This document shows, one piece after another, positions 24,597 through 36,235 of a DNA stretch of 64,000 bases. The notes beneath the pieces are model-generated. The model had not been told where the DNA came from. It searched no databases and was given only the letters and a program-made list of their open reading frames with translations. The position numbers were made by a program, and so were the translations under genes. The stretch covers positions 4,069,710 through 4,133,709 of the forward strand of contig JAESIW010000020.1 in the NCBI GenBank assembly GCA_016802295.1, read 5' to 3'. How positions within the stretch are numbered: the first letter of the stretch is position 1; each line of letters opens with the position of its first letter. The DNA comes from Brachionus rotundiformis. Taxonomy: Eukaryota; Rotifera; Eurotatoria; Ploima; Brachionidae.

Positions 24597-27500
24597 ATGA
24601 GCGAAGCCAGCGAAGTAAGCTCGAGCAAAGAAAGCTCGGGCACAGTCAAAGCAGAAAAGCCGGACTTGAATGAAGAGAAGACTTCTGGATCCTCTTTGTC
24701 CATAATTGTGTCCAACCCAGACCAAGAGGCCTATCAGCAGTTTCAGAATGAAATATCCTCATTAAACGCTTCTAGTCAAGAGTCGACTTCAACGAGTCCG
24801 TCTCTTTCTAGTTCATCTCTGGCCAATTCGAACCTAATCACACCATCATCCACTGTCTCAAATGATCTATCCAAAAGCGAAGAATCAACTGATCAAAGCA
24901 ACAGCACAAGCGACACTGTCCAAACTGCCAACCAGCCTAAAAGATTGCATGTGTCCAATATTCCATTTCGGTTTCGTGATCCTGATCTAAGGGCCATGTT
25001 CGGGGTTGGTTTGATATTTATGAAATTTTGAAGATAATTTTTAAATATGAATTTTTTTTAAATTAGCAATTCGGAGAAATTTTAGATGTTGAAATAATAT
25101 TCAATGAAAGAGGCTCGAAGGTAAAAATTAATGACTTAACATTTTAGAAATTCAACAATTTAAACCTTAGATATTTTATGGCAAAATGAGAGACTAGAAA
25201 AAATTGAGCCCTTTACTTTAAAAGTATATTTAAGTTTTAAATTAAGTATTTTAAGCTCTGTTAGTTTAATTAACCTATTGATAATTAGTCTAAGATGAAT
25301 GTATTGTTGTTCTAAAAAATGCATACCAAACGCATACACTTATTGCTAGATGTAAAATTTTTATTGTAGAAGCTAACTGATTACAAACTTAATTAATCAT
25401 TTTATTGTAGTTATATCTTTGGAGAAAAAGTGAATTTTTGTGATATAAAGTTTAAAATATTTTTTTTCATTCTAAAATGGAAGCTTAAGAACAAATATAT
25501 GCACTGGTGTTCCGTTCTTGATTTCTAACCCTATTAAGATAAAAATATAACTGTTCATTTTTAAAATCTTTTCTATCTCTAGAATTAATATTATTTTACT
25601 TTCAGCTAATTAAAATAATTTAAAAGTTGGTGCTAAAAAAACCTTTTATATTAGATAATAATAATTAAAACTTTAATTTTTTTTACTGCTTAATGTAAAT
25701 TTAGAAAAAGAGCGGGACAACATTGTATATTTAAAAAATAAGCTTTAAGCTTTTATCTTCACTTTAGCTCTTTTGATTAGAAATTTGGTGCACGACAACA
25801 GTTTACCACCCTCTGTTGATCAACAATTAAGTCTGATTAATAGTAAAAAAAACACTTTAATGATTGCTAAATAATTAAAATGAGCTAAACTAAAATTAAT
25901 AGATAAAAAAAAAAGAGATAAAGGCTCGAATAATTTGGTTTAGCTAATTGTAAATTGTTGCTTTGCAGCTTTTCGACATAAACTTTGTTTTAAAATCAAA
26001 GCTCATAAGAATATCCTTTTAAATGTTGTGAGTTTTGTCATAAAAAAAATATAATTTAAAAATAAATTGAATGATTATTTAAAAAATTTTATTTTTTATT
26101 AATTAATTTAGGGTTTTGGCTTTGTTACATTTGCAAGAAGTACTGATGCTGAATTAGCACGTGAAAAACTTCATGGAACGATTGTTGAGGGACGAAAAAT
26201 CGAGGTGCATGTTTATTTTATTATATTATAGATTTTATATTTGCGTGTCTATCTAATTGCTTTGATTAGAATGACATTTGCTTCAAATGCTGATTGCTGC
26301 ATGCTTTCTAGCTTATTTTCCATTGCCATTATAATTTTTGCTTTAAAGGTAAATAATGCTACCGCTCGGGTACAGAATCCGAATGCAAATCCACTAAACA
26401 GTCTTATGAAAAGTGGCTTGCTTCAAAAAGGAAAACTGATAAATCCGGCGGCTTTTGGAGCCGCTCGATTATATCCAACAGCAGACTTGGCTACATTAAA
26501 TGCTTTAAGAGCAATTAACCATCTTGGTTTGCCGCAAATTGGCAACACAGGTCAGCCTTTTATGATAAGGGCCCAGAATGGCGCTCTAATTAACGCCACG
26601 CAGCCAGCACTTCTGGCTCAATTAACTGGTGGTCAAGCTTTACTTAATACATCGCTCGCATCTGCCAATCCTCTCCTAAATGTGGCTAATTTAAATTTTG
26701 CTCTCAATCAGCAGCGATTAATCAGACCCACAATCGGACAACAAGGAATTAATCTTCAAAATTTGACCAACTTACCACTTAATAATCCAACTCAAGCAGT
26801 CAATCAAAATCCGGCTAGTCAAAATTTACTGCCAAATACAGGTTCACAGTCTGCTAACCAGAATGCAGGAATAAATGCAGCTCTATTAGCTGCGGTAAAT
26901 TCAAATCAACGAAATTCTCTCAATTTACCAACAGGATACTCGTAAGATTAATCTCTTTATTTTATGAATCAAAAATACTGATCGATCAATTAATTTTAGA
27001 ATGTACTCAGACCAATTGCTGAACCAGCCAACACAAATGCCAAACAATAGCAACTCTGATCTTCGACTTAATCAATTGCAATACTCATCATTGATGGGCA
27101 TTAATGGCCAAGTGCTTAATTCTTCTCAACAAACTAGTCCAAATTCTTCTAATGTTCAGTCTCAAAATCAGAATCTCATCGGAACTCAAAGTACAAATAG
27201 TTCCAATTTAGGCAATCTAATTGTTGGAGCTAATCCAAATCAGAACTCAGCATCAAATCTCACTTCACCAAACAATTCTCAAGCAAACAAAAATGCTCAA
27301 ATTAATTCAAACCAGAACCAAGCCAACAATCAAAATTTATACTTGTCTAGTTCACCAAATAATGTCACATCAGCCGTTCAGCAATTACAGTAAGCTTTAA
27401 CCAACAATCAAATATTGAATATTTTTAATTAATAAAATTAAAATAAATAGACAATTATATGGAACTGATTCTTATCTAGCAGCGACGACCGGTCAACCTT

Positions 27501-27632
27501 TAGCTCAAGTGATGGGCTATCAAGTAATTAATTTAATCTATAAATGACTAAAATTAAAAAATTTTAATACTAAATTTATTTCAGACAGCAATTAGAAGTA
27601 CACCGGCGAGTTTTCGTTATGCTCCATATTAA
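24597..27632 (+). CDS. RBFOX: RBFOX (Fox-1) alternative-splicing regulator
   Basis: Seven exons: 24597-25004, 25067-25120, 26112-26204, 26349-26941, 27000-27389, 27451-27523, 27585-27632, encoding 552 residues. The RRM starts KRLHVSNIPFRFRDPDLRAM at about 122 and runs FGQFGEILDVEIIFNERGSK, GFGFVTFARS, VEGRKIEVNNATARV, nearly identical to vertebrate Fox-1, including phenylalanines that recognise UGCAUG. The C-terminus SFRYAPY is also diagnostic. It binds UGCAUG in nuclear pre-mRNA and promotes or blocks nearby exons. Residues 1-120 are Ser/Thr/Glu-rich; about 200-510 is Asn/Gln-rich low complexity, longer than the vertebrate tail. The 54- and 93-base exons match the sizes of the vertebrate RRM exons. 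An alternative protein could arise by in-frame skipping of the 93-base exon. Confidence 0.97.
25121..26111. other. Long RBFOX intron between the two RRM exons
   Basis: This 991-base intron precedes the 93-base RRM exon and is the longest in the gene. It is A/T-rich with no TGCATG that I found and no open frame of note. Confidence 0.6.
26206..26211 (+). promoter_or_regulatory. RBFOX site TGCATG overlapping the 5' splice site of the 93-base RRM exon
   Basis: The exon ends CGAG and the intron begins gtgcatgttt, so TGCATG starts at the second intron base. The donor GTGCAT is a poor match to GTAAGT, and bound RBFOX would directly compete with U1. Vertebrate RBFOX paralogues autoregulate skipping of the corresponding 93-base exon. 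Confidence 0.65.
26298..26303 (+). promoter_or_regulatory. Second RBFOX site TGCATG in the same 144-base intron
   Basis: A second exact TGCATG lies 45 bases before the next exon (26349). Two copies in one short intron are improbable by chance at this base composition, supporting regulation by RBFOX itself. Confidence 0.55.
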
Positions 27633-28770
27633 ATTAATACAAAAAAACAGTAGGACTAATGATCGAAAACTTGAGATTTTATCATTTTCAGAAGTGTGTT
27701 GAGTTTTGAGCTTTAAAGTCCAGATTTATGCAAATTTTAAAACATTATCTCATCTTAAACCATGGTGCTTTTTTTTTCTAATGTTTTTTTTTTTACGGTA
27801 TGCATGAAGCTTTAATTACTTTATTATTTTAATGTAAAAACTAAACTATGAAATTTTCTAGTTTAAAAAAATTCAAGTATATAAAGATTTAAAAATTTTA
27901 AGAATGATAATTTAAAAATTGAATTTTAAGCTTTGTTTTTTTTTTTATTTTAAAAGAAATTATTTTAAATAGTGTTAAATGAGTTTTTAAATTACTTTAG
28001 TCAAAATAAAAATTTAGTAACAAATTTTTTTTTCTTAAAAGCTAAATCTATATCTCTAAATAACGTTTGACTGATTAGAAAAATTAATCATTTCCAATTA
28101 AGGGTAAAAAGGTATTATAGAATTGGAATAAATATTTGACAAACAAAAATAAATTTTATTTTCTTAATATTAATAATTTAAAGCTAATAAAAACTATTGA
28201 ATAATTAAACATTAAATAATCTTAAATGCTTGGATCGTAAATTTCATTAACTATTGATGCGTCTCACGAGAATTAGTGTAGCTACGTCAATGAATAATTG
28301 TCAAGAAAAATTTAGTTATCATTTTTGACATTAAAAATAATTAATTTTTCACATAAGTCTTTTAAATGACATTTAATTAATCCCTGAAGTCACAACAGAA
28401 TGACCCAGTATTTGTTTTCAATTCAAAAATATTACTTGAATTTAAACAAACTAGTAAATTATTACCAAAATATACAAGCGCACACATATTTTGTTTATTT
28501 TGGTTAAAATTACAAAATTTTTTCCATCTAGATTTTTGAAACTTGTTTTTAAAGAACCAGATAATTGAATTAGAAGTTAGAAATAAAAATATTTTTTTTT
28601 AAAATTAATTTAAAATTAAAATAGAGTTGAATAGAGAACTGTTTATTTTTTCATTAAGAATAAAATATAATTAAATTTTTTATGATAGAATAACATTGAT
28701 ACTAAAAATATACAATTAATTTAATTGAATTTTTAATTTATCTAATGAAAAATTGATACTAATAATTGTT
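27633..28770. other. Convergent 3' flanks of RBFOX and the RASSF gene
   Basis: RBFOX 3' UTR and RASSF 3' flank. A/T-rich, with long T runs near 27768-27795; no gene seen. Confidence 0.65.
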
Positions 28771-29955
28771 CTAAAAATAGTGAATATCGCTGGAATTATA
28801 GTTTTTCTTTGGAAAACGAGCTGGACTTTTATCATATCTTGTCAGACGCCTAATTCGTGAATAGCGTGCACTGGTAGAATTGTTATCTTTTGGTGGCCTA
28901 AAATTCCTATTACTATTAAATGAGCCATAGCTCTCATTAGCCTCGTCGGACATGTATTCTGACGAGCTCGAACTCTCTAATAAACTAGTTTCGTCCAATT
29001 CATTGACCTTATTTGAGCAAATATTGTTAATATTATTTTCACATTTTAATAAGCTTTGATATTCAGACTCCAAATTTTGAATTATTTTGCTTTTTGTGCT
29101 TATAATGTCATCCAAATTGGACGAGCTCTTCTCCAAATAGACTATTTTTGACTTGTTTATTTCATACTGTCGATTTGATTCTAAAGAATCTAAATCTATT
29201 TGATTTTTTAAATTGTGATCATTGGTTTTCGAATTTTGGTGATCAATTTGCGGAAGAGATTCAATTAAAAAGTTGTACTCGGCCTTAAGCTTAGAATGAT
29301 CACCTTCCAATGAGTTTATATTTTGATAAGTTATGTCTAATTTTCTTTTGTAATAATCATATTGAGCATTTAAAAATAGACTTAATTCTATCTCTTTATT
29401 TAAACTTGACTCGTCAACTTCTTCTTTATTCGATTCCAATTTATCTATTTTCTTCTGATTAAGGCATCTCTGAAGATCTAAAATTAAAAGTTTTCGCTTA
29501 AAAAATTCTTTGGTCTTTATGTGATTTTTCCGAATTAAATCTGAATTGGTCTCTTCGCTGATTTGTATCTCTTTTAAGAGGAATTCAAGTTTTTTGTTCT
29601 GTTGATCAAGAATTTTTTGCTGTCCGTCGATTTCGCTAATCAAAGTCTTCAAATTTTCTTGATCAGATGAGGTTTCGGGCTCATTTGTCCGAACAAGATG
29701 AAACTCAATGTCCTCGTCATTGTCCAAAAACCGCAAATATGAAAATATAATCTCGATTGGTTTTTCATCTGGTGACATAATCCGAGGCAAACGACGATTG
29801 CATAGCTTGCTGGTCTGAAAATTCTCTATCAGCACAAAGTTGCCACTCTGTTTAATCGAGTGAACCAAAGCTTTGATTATCTCCTCTACCGATGTGTGCT
29901 GACTTAGGCCACATACTGTTCGAATAGTATTGTCTACATGCACTTTGAGCTCCAT
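28771..29955 (-). CDS. N-terminal Ras-association domain protein (RASSF7/8/9/10 class)
   Basis: A single-exon frame of 394 residues. It begins MELKVHVDNTIRTVCGLSQH, closely matching the start of RASSF7/8 (family start MELKVWVDGVQRIVCGVTE), and continues with the RA fold to about residue 90 (IEIIFSYLRFLDNDEDIEFHLVRT). The RA domain at the very N-terminus separates this class from RASSF1-6, which also carry a SARAH domain; none is seen here. Long coiled coils span roughly 100-310, then a Ser-rich and basic tail (about 320-394). Family members act at cell junctions, in polarity and in mitotic microtubule control, binding small GTPases and ASPP proteins. Which of the four is represented cannot be told; RASSF8 is the best guess from the first 20 residues. 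Confidence 0.85.
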   Translation of the reverse strand: MELKVHVDNTIRTVCGLSQHTSVEEIIKALVHSIKQSGNFVLIENFQTSKLCNRRLPRIMSPDEKPIEIIFSYLRFLDNDEDIEFHLVRTNEPETSSDQENLKTLISEIDGQQKILDQQNKKLEFLLKEIQISEETNSDLIRKNHIKTKEFFKRKLLILDLQRCLNQKKIDKLESNKEEVDESSLNKEIELSLFLNAQYDYYKRKLDITYQNINSLEGDHSKLKAEYNFLIESLPQIDHQNSKTNDHNLKNQIDLDSLESNRQYEINKSKIVYLEKSSSNLDDIISTKSKIIQNLESEYQSLLKCENNINNICSNKVNELDETSLLESSSSSEYMSDEANESYGSFNSNRNFRPPKDNNSTSARYSRIRRLTRYDKSPARFPKKNYNSSDIHYF

Positions 29956-32172
29956 TGAAGCCTTAAATCTTACAATTGGTAAAAAATAAACAAAGATTGG
30001 GAAAGATTGGAAAATATTTTTTAAAGATATGATAATCCAAGTTTTAATTTGGTTAAAATTTTGTACTAACTTGATATTTATTTCAATTAATTAGGTGAAC
30101 AATAGCAATTAGAAAACTAGTTTTTTTTCATTTTTTTAGAACTAATTAACAAATGGAGACTAATGAACCATTCTTCTGGAATAAATCCATTACTGTGTTT
30201 GATTTAAAACTTTAATAATGTTTAATATACAAAATAAAATATCATAAATATTTTCTACCTTCTGTCTAATTAACCTATTATGTAATCAAATTTATAAAAA
30301 CTTTTTGGTTTCATTGAATTGAAAATAAAAGGACTTGAATTAAAGTAACAATGGTTTATTATCCAAAATAAATTCAATTTTTATTATTTGAATAGTCTAT
30401 TGAAATTGATAAACCGGTTAATAAAAAAATATATTTTTTTAAAGTATACCCTAATTTGTTAGAGAAGCAAAGCAAAAAAATGGACCAATATTTTCAAAAA
30501 TTTTTGCATATTGGTCAAACTGGTAATTTTGAAAATGTTTATTAAGTTGCAAAAAAATCTAGATATTTACCTGATGAAAAAAAATCGAACAGTTTGTTAA
30601 AAAATAATTTTTCGTGTAAAAATTGTCAATCCATATAAAAGAGACGATGAACTAAAATTATCTATTTAAAGTGACATTTTTCTAAAATAAAATAAAATAG
30701 TTGTATATATATAGTACTAAGTTAATTTTACAATTTTACAGATACTACTTTTTGATTATTAAAAAAAATTAATTACAAATTTCTAATTACTTGTGTGCTT
30801 TATAAAGTTTGTTTTTGTTTTATGAAGTGTTTTTGATTGTTTTTGTTAAATTTTTTTTAATTTAACGCCTCCCAGTCCAATAGACCCTAAAGTTTAATGG
30901 TTTTTTGTAGATAGATAACAAAAAACACACCTAGGTTTAAACATAAAATGAAATTTTATTTTCCTATAAATCAACATGCAAAGCTTGTAACTTTCTAAAC
31001 AATCGCTTTTCTGCATTTGCTCTTATCATCTAGACGCTTAAATATCAACTGAAGCTGGGATGAAATTCAAAAATTTGAAATTTGATATTTAAAAATTTGA
31101 ATTAAATTTTCGGAAACCTTTTTAATTTATATCAACAATATCTTGATTGAAAAATAAAAACTGTACTTTTTTATTTTCGTTGTACGAAAACAAAAACAAT
31201 TTAGTTTTTTCCATAAGAAAATGTAAAAAAGATGATTGAGAAAGATTGGCAAATTTTTAATATAACAGATTAAAGTACTTGTGTGGTTTTATTTATTGAA
31301 AACTTTTCCAAATGATTTGGATATCATGTAACTATCTTTACCTTCGATTCGAATTTAAATTTGTTTCTAAAGCATATTTAACTTATCCAGTTTTTCTAGC
31401 AAATTAATATAAAAATATATTCGAATGACATATTTTTGTCTGATAAGGAAAATAAATAGCCAACTCCCAATCTTTTGATAATTTTGGAAATTTCTCAAGT
31501 AAAAGTTATTAATCATCTGATAAATTTTGTTTTGAAAATAAGATTTTAAAATTTAAATTTGAAATATGATATTTAAATCAAATTATATAACTTGCTTAAA
31601 TATAAAAAAAAAAGTAATAAATAATGATTCTAATGCATTTTGTATGTATAGATCAAAATATAGTTTTATTTGAAAGAAAAATATTTATTTAAATCTAGAC
31701 AAACCTGGTAATAAAAACTAATTATAATTGAAAGTTAAATGAGAATTTTTAATGTCATAAATGTTCATTTCATTTTATAAATGCTACGATTATTGGCTAG
31801 AGTAAAAATCTCATCAAACTTTTTTTATTTCGTGTAAAATTTAAATAAACCAAAAATTCAAAATCATTCAGCTTGTAAATTTTTTTGATATTTTAGTTAT
31901 TAATGTTATTGTAAAAAAAAAAAAAAACATTTTTAATGAATTTAATCAAATTTTAGTTTCGCCTAAAGCTTTTTTGTCTATTAATTATTAAAATTGATTT
32001 TTTAGAGTGTTTTATTCTAAAAAAATTCTTTTTTATAATTTTTTTATTTCTTTATGGTATTTTATACTGAATTAGCTTTACATGCTTATCTAAATTTAAT
32101 TTTATTTTGAAAATAAATCAAATTAAAAATTGCTTTCAAAAAAAAAGAAAATTTCCAAAATTCTGTTCCAAA
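29956..32172. other. Divergent intergenic region, RASSF / orphan membrane protein
   Basis: About 2.2 kb of A/T-rich DNA containing both promoters. No gene or RNA recognised. An open stretch extends leftward from 32173 to 32107 in frame with the next gene but has only a TTG at its start. Confidence 0.65.
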
Positions 32173-32880
32173 ATGTCATTTCAGCTTCCTATTCTGATTT
32201 TAATTACATTTTTGCTGTCTCAAATAATCAATTGCGTAGCTGATCAATTTATTCTATTTGGTTTATGTCGACTGATCCAGACTCTATCTGATCAATTCGA
32301 ATCAGAAAAACAAAAACAAGCCGAAGATGGCGAGAAATATAAAAACTCTATTTTCCGAAAGAAAATAAGAGACTTTGTTAATGCTGGCTATTTTAGAATT
32401 TTTCCCAGTTTTTCCAATTTGGGAAGTTATGCTTTGGCACTGTTTAGCATTTTTATGGGCATTTTAATGATCATATATTTTGTCGCCCTTCTGATGAAAA
32501 TCTGGAAATTTTGGTCCACGCACTCGTATGGATGTGTGCCTTCTATTCTCAGCTCACCAAAGGCATACATATTTTTTGGGGTCGCGATAGGTTTACATTT
32601 TTTCATGATAATGTTGTTCTACTTTTTAAATGGAAGAATTAAAGCTGAACAAAATTATAATTTAAAAATCTATAACCAATTTAGATATGATTTTTCTAAG
32701 CTATTTAATATAACCAAGCCAGTCGATATTGAAAATACTGTTTTAAATATCAGTCATTCGATTAGTAGACTCAGAACCTATTTTATTATCAATGATTACA
32801 ATTATATAATGGCAATGTTTTGTTTAGTTTTAGTAAACTTGTTTTTAATATTATTCATGTTAATGAATATTTTTTCTTGA
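32173..32880 (+). CDS. Unrecognised protein with signal peptide or helix and three further membrane helices
   Basis: A single-exon frame of 235 residues from ATG 32173. I chose this start because it opens a typical signal sequence (MSFQLPILILITFLLSQIIN); the in-frame extension upstream to 32107 has no ATG. After a charged Lys/Glu-rich loop come three strong hydrophobic helices: about 81-106 (YALALFSIFMGILMIIYFVA), 128-150 (AYIFFGVAIGLHFFMIMLFY) and 209-234 (MAMFCLVLVNLFLILFMLMN). The loop between the last two has possible N-glycosylation sites (NIT, NIS). The topology recalls claudin/clarin-like four-helix proteins, but no signature motif supports any family. An AATAAA lies just after the stop. 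Function unknown; a lineage-specific gene is likely. Confidence 0.65.
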   Translation: MSFQLPILILITFLLSQIINCVADQFILFGLCRLIQTLSDQFESEKQKQAEDGEKYKNSIFRKKIRDFVNAGYFRIFPSFSNLGSYALALFSIFMGILMIIYFVALLMKIWKFWSTHSYGCVPSILSSPKAYIFFGVAIGLHFFMIMLFYFLNGRIKAEQNYNLKIYNQFRYDFSKLFNITKPVDIENTVLNISHSISRLRTYFIINDYNYIMAMFCLVLVNLFLILFMLMNIFS

Positions 32881-33983
32881 GGAAATGTATGCCAAAATAA
32901 AATTTAACCAATTGATGTTATTTTAATGCTTTTAAATGCATAATATTGAAATTTTTAAAAAATATCAATAATGATCATACCACTCAGTGGGATTTAAACT
33001 AAGCATTTTAGAATTTTTTAAGATAATTTTTTTTCAGTTTTTTTCAATTTTTCTCATGAGTATTATTTATTTATAATTAAAGGTAAAATAGTTCATCAAT
33101 TAAGTAAATTTTAACTTAAAGTTGGCTTTTTTTAAAAAAAAATTAAACAATTTATTTGTTATGTGAATTTTTTATTAATATCCGTAATACTAAAAAATTA
33201 AACTCAAAAACAAAAGGCTTCATTTTTGAGCTAATTGCTTAAATTATTTTCCTAGTCTATAAATTCCTAGTAGGAATAAATATTTAAGACCTAATAAAAA
33301 ATATAATAAAATTCTATTTGACAGATTTCTGACAAAATTCGGATTTAGTGTATTGTATAATAAAATTAGCAAAATTTTAACTATAATTTAATAATAAGAT
33401 TAGAAAAATTGATTTAAGAAACAAAACTGATGTTTCTTGTCATGAAAGATTTAATCAGCATTTTCGTTTTAGAGATTATGAATTGACAAAAACTAATAAA
33501 TTTAGGACGTATCTGCCAAGTAAATTTTCTTATCTAATAATTTTTATCGCTGAGAGAAGTACTGAGCCGGAAAAAAATATAGCTTCCTCTTATTCTTGTT
33601 TAAATTGGTGCTTTTACTTTAAATAAAAAATTTTTTATACTCTTAGGATTCATATATGTATTGTTTATTACTTGGAAATATATTTTTTACTAATTTTATT
33701 AAAAAAATAATTAAAAATAAAAAATTATTAGAAAATATTGTGAAATAATGCCAAGAGTATTCGCACTTTCCTTCTCTTGGTTTTTGATTTCAATTTATTT
33801 TATTAAACAGAGGAATAATTTCGTAGGCAAAAAAAATTAATTTTTTAAATCGATAAATTTTCATGTATTTTTAAATAAATTTCCTCTTTATTTATTTGCA
33901 CGAATTTTTTCCAATCTGAGAATTTGATTTTATTCCCGTTCCGTATTTTAGAAACTATTTGGATTTTAGCTCTTAATTAAGCC
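32881..33983. other. Intergenic, A/T-rich
   Basis: 3' flank of the orphan membrane protein (AATAAA near 32896) and the promoter side of the MFS gene. Nothing else seen. Confidence 0.65.
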
Positions 33984-36235
33984 ATGTCTTATCAGCAGTC
34001 TGACTCGACATCTGAAATGGATCAAAGCTACCTATCGACACAGAAGACAAGCAACCAAGAGGGTTCAGAGAGTAAATTTTTTTCATTTACGAACAAAAAG
34101 TTACCTCTGACTGCGGTTTATTGCGTTTGCTTTTGGAATTTTGGAATCTGTGTGGCCATATTTGGTTCAACGCTTCTTGACCTGGCTTGTCAAACGTCTA
34201 GTTCTCTCAGCACTATGTCTTTTTTATATTTTTTACAAAATTTTATGTCTCTAATTGGATGCTTTTTATCTGGAATGCTAGTAAAAAATAAAAGGTAAAC
34301 ATTTTAAGATTTAAGTAGGAAAAAATATGTCCAAATTAACTCAAATTCATCAAATAGAAGCTAATAAAGTTTTTTTAACAATTTAAATTTTAAAATCGAT
34401 TAGTTTGTATTATAAAAAATTAATTATGTTTTATTTTAAAAAAATAACAATTAAATAAGTTAATTTTTAAATTGATGAATGGCAGAATTCGTCATTTGTC
34501 CATGCGTTTTTAGTAAACAAAATATTTGGACATGAATTTTATTTATAAAATAGATTTTAATTTATTTTTATAGAGTTGATATAAATGACCTTCTCATGAT
34601 TTCATCACTCATCATGCCCATATGTGTATCACTTATGCCATTTTCTAACCATACCATGTCATTAGGATTAATAATGATAGTGCTTGGTTTTAACATGGGA
34701 TGCATTGATAATATAGCCAATTTGGCAATTATGAAACTGCACATTGGCAAAGTTTCACCATTCATGCAAGTATTATATAACTAATTTCTCAAATAAGCCG
34801 TCTTATCTTATTTCATAGGCAATGCATTTTTTTTACGGAATAGGAGCTTTTCTAACCCCAATTATCGTAAATTCTTTCCTCAATAAAAACTTCGATTTTA
34901 CCATCACATCCTCAGCATTCAAATGCTACAGCATAGAAGAGTTGCCGATTAAGCATTCGCAACTATTGAGCAATTCAAGTGAAATTTTGCCCACAGTTCA
35001 AGCTAAAAAGATTCCATTTTCAAGTCAAACAAAATACGCCTTTTGGATATTAGGCTTTATTCAGCTACCAGCTCCAATTATTTTATTCTATTTGAAAAAA
35101 TTAAGCTTAAAATCAGAAAATTATTTAGACATCGAACATCAACCTCAAGAAAACAATCATGGTGAGATGTCTCGACCGGAAAATTCTTGTACCATCTTAG
35201 AAAGCATTAAAGGATTTTTCTTTAATAATCCATATATTCAACTAATTAGCTTAATTTCAATAGTGGTATTTCTATTTGAAGGTTTACAGGTAATTTTTTT
35301 CTTAATAAAATTCAAATTTTGAATTATTTAAATTAAAAGGCCATACACGGTGGCTACATTTATTCATATACTGTGGAAAAATTCGAACTAGAAAAATCCA
35401 AATTTTCTTCCATGAAAAACTTAAATAATAAGTTAATCGTACATCGACATCATTCTCATCATATTGACGATGCCTACATTACAGCAGCATTTTGGGCATT
35501 CTTTTCAATTGGCAGACTAATGTCCATTTTTTTAGCTACGAAGCTTTCCTCTGTATTCATGTTAACTATAGACATAGTAAATGATAAATATTCAAATATA
35601 TTAAAATTATTATTTTATTAACAAAATAGATTGGTTGTTTGCTGGCCTGTTTTATTATGATTTTATCATCCACATTTGCTAATTTGTTTATGTTGTATAC
35701 TGCCACATGTTTACTTGGATTATTTTTAAGCAACACAACCCCAACTAGTTATTCATTAGCGGAAATTCATATAGGAATGACTCGTAATTCATTTTCAAAG
35801 CTCAATTAATCATTAATAATTAATTAATTATTTTTTATTACAGCTACACTCACATCATTTGTAATTATTTGTGCAGCTAGTGGAGAAATGATTTTTCCAT
35901 TGATTGTTGCTTATGTAATTTAAGATAATTAAAATTTTAATCTAATAATAACTTTGAAAATTTTAGTTTTTTGAAAATTCGGATTCAAATAGCTTTATTG
36001 CCATTGAAGTGTTGATCTCAATTGCTGCAAGTGTAACTTTTATAAGATTTTTTTTAATCACAAAATCCACTCATCAAACTAGCAGTAAAATTTAGTCATT
36101 GTTAAAAATGAATATAGAAATTATTTTGTAGGTAATTTTATATGGTCAGATGTTACCAATGCAAATGAAGTAAACATGGTTGAAAAAACAAGCAATAATA
36201 TGTGCTATTCAAAAATGGAAGATGACAGTGATTGA
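33984..36235 (+). CDS. Major facilitator transporter, MFSD4/NaGLT1-like
   Basis: Eight exons: 33984-34294, 34574-34769, 34819-35289, 35340-35576, 35630-35783, 35844-35914, 35967-36084, 36132-36235, encoding 553 residues. About twelve hydrophobic helices are visible in two sets of six. The start of helix 1 (LTAVYCVCFWNFGICVAIFGSTLLDL), the helix-4 region with MGCIDNIANLAIM, and MHFFYGIGAFLTPIIV match MFSD4A/MFSD4B (the sodium-dependent glucose transporter 1 group). A large loop between helices 5 and 6 and a His-rich loop (HRHHSHH) near the second half are present. It is likely a plasma-membrane solute symporter; the substrate is inferred from the family only. Six of the seven introns are only 47-61 bases; the first is 279. 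The last intron was placed by frame: without it the protein would stop at a TAG at 36093-36095. Confidence 0.8.

Noticed and set aside
32107..32172. Upstream extension of the orphan membrane protein
   Set aside because: Begins at TTG, not ATG, and would bury the signal-type start at 32173.
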